From assembly GCF_002632825.1 (NCBI RefSeq), contig NZ_NJAJ01000028.1, forward strand, positions 1-60,994: 60,994 nucleotides of DNA, in the 5' to 3' direction. This document shows positions 58,788 through 60,994 of this stretch, in pieces (the first letter of the stretch is position 1; each line of letters begins with the position of its first letter). The stretch is from Xenorhabdus stockiae. Lineage in GTDB: Bacteria; Pseudomonadota; Gammaproteobacteria; Enterobacterales; Enterobacteriaceae. The position numbers and the translations under genes are program-made. The notes below the pieces were generated by a model. That model saw nothing but the letters and a program-made list of their open reading frames with translations, was not told the DNA's origin and made no database searches.

Positions 58788-60994
58788 ATGTCTTCATATG
58801 CAAGAAAAACTATTAGTTTCTTTGTTTTCTTCTACACATTATTAATGCCCTCTTCAGTATTTAACGCTTCAGCGGAAGATACTATAAAATCTGAGGAAGT
58901 GTATACCCATTTTAAAAAAGCTAGTGATACTTCAGAGCTTGATACACCACCTGATATTGATAACACAGTTCGGACAGTAAACAATATTTTGTCTTCCTCC
59001 TCCTCAGAGCTGGTGGAGCAAGCAACATCCTATACGTTGAATAAATTTAACAGTACCGTATCTTCTGAAGTACAAAAGTGGTTATCGCAGTATGGTACTG
59101 TGGGAATTAACTTTGGATTAAACCGTGAGTGGACGCTAAAGAATAATTCAATCGATCTTTTACTACCGATTTATGATAACAAAGAAAATTGGCTGTTTTT
59201 TTCCCAGTTGGGTTATCGTAATAAAGATAGCCGAAATACGGTTAACTTAGGTTTAGGTAGCCGCTATTTTGATAAGAACTGGATGTATGGTTTAAATACT
59301 TTCTATGATTATGATGTAACAGGAAACAACCGGCGATTAGGGTTAGGGGGGGAAATTTGGGCCGATTATATTAAATTTTCCGCTAATACTTATCATCGCT
59401 TAAGTAACTGGCAAGAATCCCGGAATTTTGAGGATTATCATGAACGCCCTGCCACCGGTTATGACATTAATGGCGAGTTTTTTTTATCGGCTTATCCTAA
59501 CTTGGGAATGAAGCTGACCTATGAGCAATATTTTGGTGATAATGTCACTTTATTTAACCGTGATACGAAACAGAAAAACCCCAGCCAAACTAAACTAGAT
59601 CTGATGTATACACCAATTCCGCTAATCACAATTGGTGCAAGTTATCGGCAAGGTGAAGAAGGCCACACTGAAACCCAGTTTCTGACAAACTTAAATTATA
59701 AATTCGGAATTCCATTAAGTACTCAGTTATCACCTGCTAATGTCACATCTATGCGGACATTGATAGGCAGCCGCCATGATTTGGTTGAAAGAAATAATTA
59801 TATTATTTTGGATCATAAAAAAAGAGAAAAAGATGAACTGTACAAGCTAGACCCAATTAGTGGATATGGCCAGCAGGAAATAACTGTTAATGCCCCTATC
59901 CGATCTTATGCGAATATCAAAGATATTAGCTGGTCTGTACCAGATAAAGCATTTAAAGAAAATGACGGGAAACTTACGCCAGAATCAGGCAGGAGTATTA
60001 TTATTACGCTTCCCAGTTATCAGGAAACGCATAAAAGCGATTACGAGCTTGATGTATTGATCACTGATAATCAGGGAAGGAAACAAACTGTTCAGACCAC
60101 GATAAAGGTTGTGCCTTTTTTAATCGATGAAAAAGTGAATATTACAAGTAATGACAAAAATGGATATACATTTAGTGATCCCATTATTACTTATCGCGGA
60201 GCACCTTCCGGAGAGTTTGTCAAAAATGCCAGCATAAATAAGGTGACTTGGATAACTGATCCGCCTTTAGGCGATGAATCTGGCTTAGAATTTACATGGA
60301 AAAATGGTTCTGCCAAAACGAATGATGAGGGTAAACTGACAGATGAAGAAGGAAATTTGATACTTAACACTTTAACTAGCAAAAAAGCACACGAAAAAGT
60401 TGTCGTTTATATACAGTTGGATGGTGCACCACGGCAGGAAATAGGGGCAGTGAGTTTTACCGACGATTCATCCGCTTACCATATTCAGGAAGAATTTCTG
60501 ACTGTAAGTCCGCTGGGGCCTTTGTTTGTAGGCGATGGAAAATTTTACACCTTCAGCGGTACAGTCGTGGATCGCCATAATAATCCGGTAAAGACGCAAG
60601 AAATTAAGACTGTGGTATGGAAAGCAACCGATGATAAAGGTCAAGAAGTCAAGTTAACCTCGCAAACAAAAAAGACAAATGATTCAGGTGAGTTGATTGC
60701 AACATTGGATAGTTCGCAGCCATTCAATAAGGTAACGGTATCACTGGCTATTGAAAATCACCCCGCGATTAGCACTAAAGTGCCGGTTTCCATTGAATCT
60801 GAACACGCTTACCATATTCAGGAAGAATTTCTGGCTGTAAGTCCGCAAGGGCCTCTGTTCGTAGGCGATGGAAAATTTTACACCTTCAGCGGTACAGTCG
60901 TGGATCGCCATAATAATCCGGTAAAGACGCAAGAAATTAAGACTGTGGTATGGAAAGCAACCGATGATAAAGGTCAAGAAGTCAAGTTAACCTC
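58788..60994 (+). CDS. Inverse autotransporter adhesin (intimin/invasin type), 5' part
   Basis: 735 codons are in the window and the frame stays open at the right edge. A signal peptide (1-29, ending NASA|ED) is followed by a helical linker and an intimin-type outer-membrane barrel at about 103-305 (GTVGINFGLNREWTL, LGLGSRYFDKNWMYGLNTFYDYD, RLGLGGEIWADYIKFSANTY, GYDINGEFFLSAYPNLGMKL). No LysM domain is seen ahead of it. The passenger begins near 360 with Ig-like beta domains (TVNAPIRSYANIKDISW). From residue 563 a 111-residue module (AYHIQEEFLTVSPLGPLF, VGDGKFYTFSGTVVDRHNNP) starts to repeat. Type Ve secretion and host or self contact are expected. It replaces pbpC after yfhM. Confidence 0.9.
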   Translation, partial: MSSYARKTISFFVFFYTLLMPSSVFNASAEDTIKSEEVYTHFKKASDTSELDTPPDIDNTVRTVNNILSSSSSELVEQATSYTLNKFNSTVSSEVQKWLSQYGTVGINFGLNREWTLKNNSIDLLLPIYDNKENWLFFSQLGYRNKDSRNTVNLGLGSRYFDKNWMYGLNTFYDYDVTGNNRRLGLGGEIWADYIKFSANTYHRLSNWQESRNFEDYHERPATGYDINGEFFLSAYPNLGMKLTYEQYFGDNVTLFNRDTKQKNPSQTKLDLMYTPIPLITIGASYRQGEEGHTETQFLTNLNYKFGIPLSTQLSPANVTSMRTLIGSRHDLVERNNYIILDHKKREKDELYKLDPISGYGQQEITVNAPIRSYANIKDISWSVPDKAFKENDGKLTPESGRSIIITLPSYQETHKSDYELDVLITDNQGRKQTVQTTIKVVPFLIDEKVNITSNDKNGYTFSDPIITYRGAPSGEFVKNASINKVTWITDPPLGDESGLEFTWKNGSAKTNDEGKLTDEEGNLILNTLTSKKAHEKVVVYIQLDGAPRQEIGAVSFTDDSSAYHIQEEFLTVSPLGPLFVGDGKFYTFSGTVVDRHNNPVKTQEIKTVVWKATDDKGQEVKLTSQTKKTNDSGELIATLDSSQPFNKVTVSLAIENHPAISTKVPVSIESEHAYHIQEEFLAVSPQGPLFVGDGKFYTFSGTVVDRHNNPVKTQEIKTVVWKATDDKGQEVKLT
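60474..60994 (+). repeat. 333-bp tandem repeats in the adhesin passenger
   Basis: The unit starting at 60474 repeats from 60807, a period of 333 bp (111 codons), cut by the window edge. From GTAGGCGATGG onward the copies are identical for about 128 bp, and the first 60 bp differ at only a few bases. Such near-identity points to recent duplication or ongoing recombination. Confidence 0.95.

Noticed and set aside
60474-60994. Repeats at the right edge considered as a CRISPR array
   Set aside because: The unit is 333 bp, in frame and coding; there are no short repeats with unique spacers anywhere in the window.

Overview
The window reads as chromosomal DNA of an insect-associated Morganellaceae bacterium, most like Photorhabdus, with Xenorhabdus as the alternative. 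The evidence is proteins very close to the E. coli/Yersinia versions in enterobacterial order, a moderate AT bias, many ERIC elements, a glutamine-dependent NadE next to glnB, and lineage-specific insertions (a lipase-like gene, fosA, an invasin-like adhesin). Genus was judged by eye; no database search was run.

Layout. 1-1788: a decayed island beside the 3' end of ssrA, with a phage tail-fibre assembly fragment, an orphan 179-residue protein with a His-Gly / Ser-Cys arrangement like clan CD cysteine proteases, and unexplained AT-rich DNA. 1789-8249: ssrA (tmRNA), smpB, ratA-ratB, bamE, recN (three LexA-like boxes), nadK, grpE (heat-shock promoter) and ung. 8250-9785: a degenerate ERIC and a lipase-like gene. 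9870-15130: srmB, trmN6 and the sigma-E operon rpoE-rseABC, with nadB missing from its E. coli position. 15201-21616: an ERIC, then lepA-lepB-rnc-era-recO-pdxJ with hairpins ahead of rnc. 21616-21821: acpS is a wrecked pseudogene. 21899-25780: yfhL, a cold-shock gene, an AlkA-like glycosylase, fosA, an HD hydrolase and tadA.

25788-31994: mltF, purL (PurR box) and a Rid-family protein lacking the usual catalytic arginine. 32095-36405: the GlmY small-RNA locus with three TGTC-N10-GACA GlrR sites and a sigma-54 promoter, followed by its regulators glrK-qseG-glrR. 36513-41334: nadE, glnB, hmp (NsrR palindrome) and glyA (PurR box). 41447-44470: hcaT-like permease, suhB, trmJ. 44521-50589: iscR-iscSUA-hscBA-fdx-iscX, interrupted by three ERIC elements. 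50776-53120: pepB, a GNAT acetyltransferase and an SseB reduced to its C-terminal domain. 53140-58372: another ERIC and a bacterial alpha-2-macroglobulin lipoprotein. 58788-60994: the start of an inverse autotransporter (intimin/invasin type) with 333-bp tandem repeats that runs off the window.

The genes form several linked systems: trans-translation (ssrA, smpB), envelope stress (rpoE-rseABC, bamE), amino-sugar control (glmY, glrKR, qseG), nitrogen/NAD metabolism (glnB, nadE, nadK) and Fe-S assembly (isc). The points most worth a second look are the acpS pseudogene, the ERIC-interrupted isc operon, the clan-CD-like orphan, the adhesin repeats and the altered Rid protein. I did not find a clear new multi-gene system.
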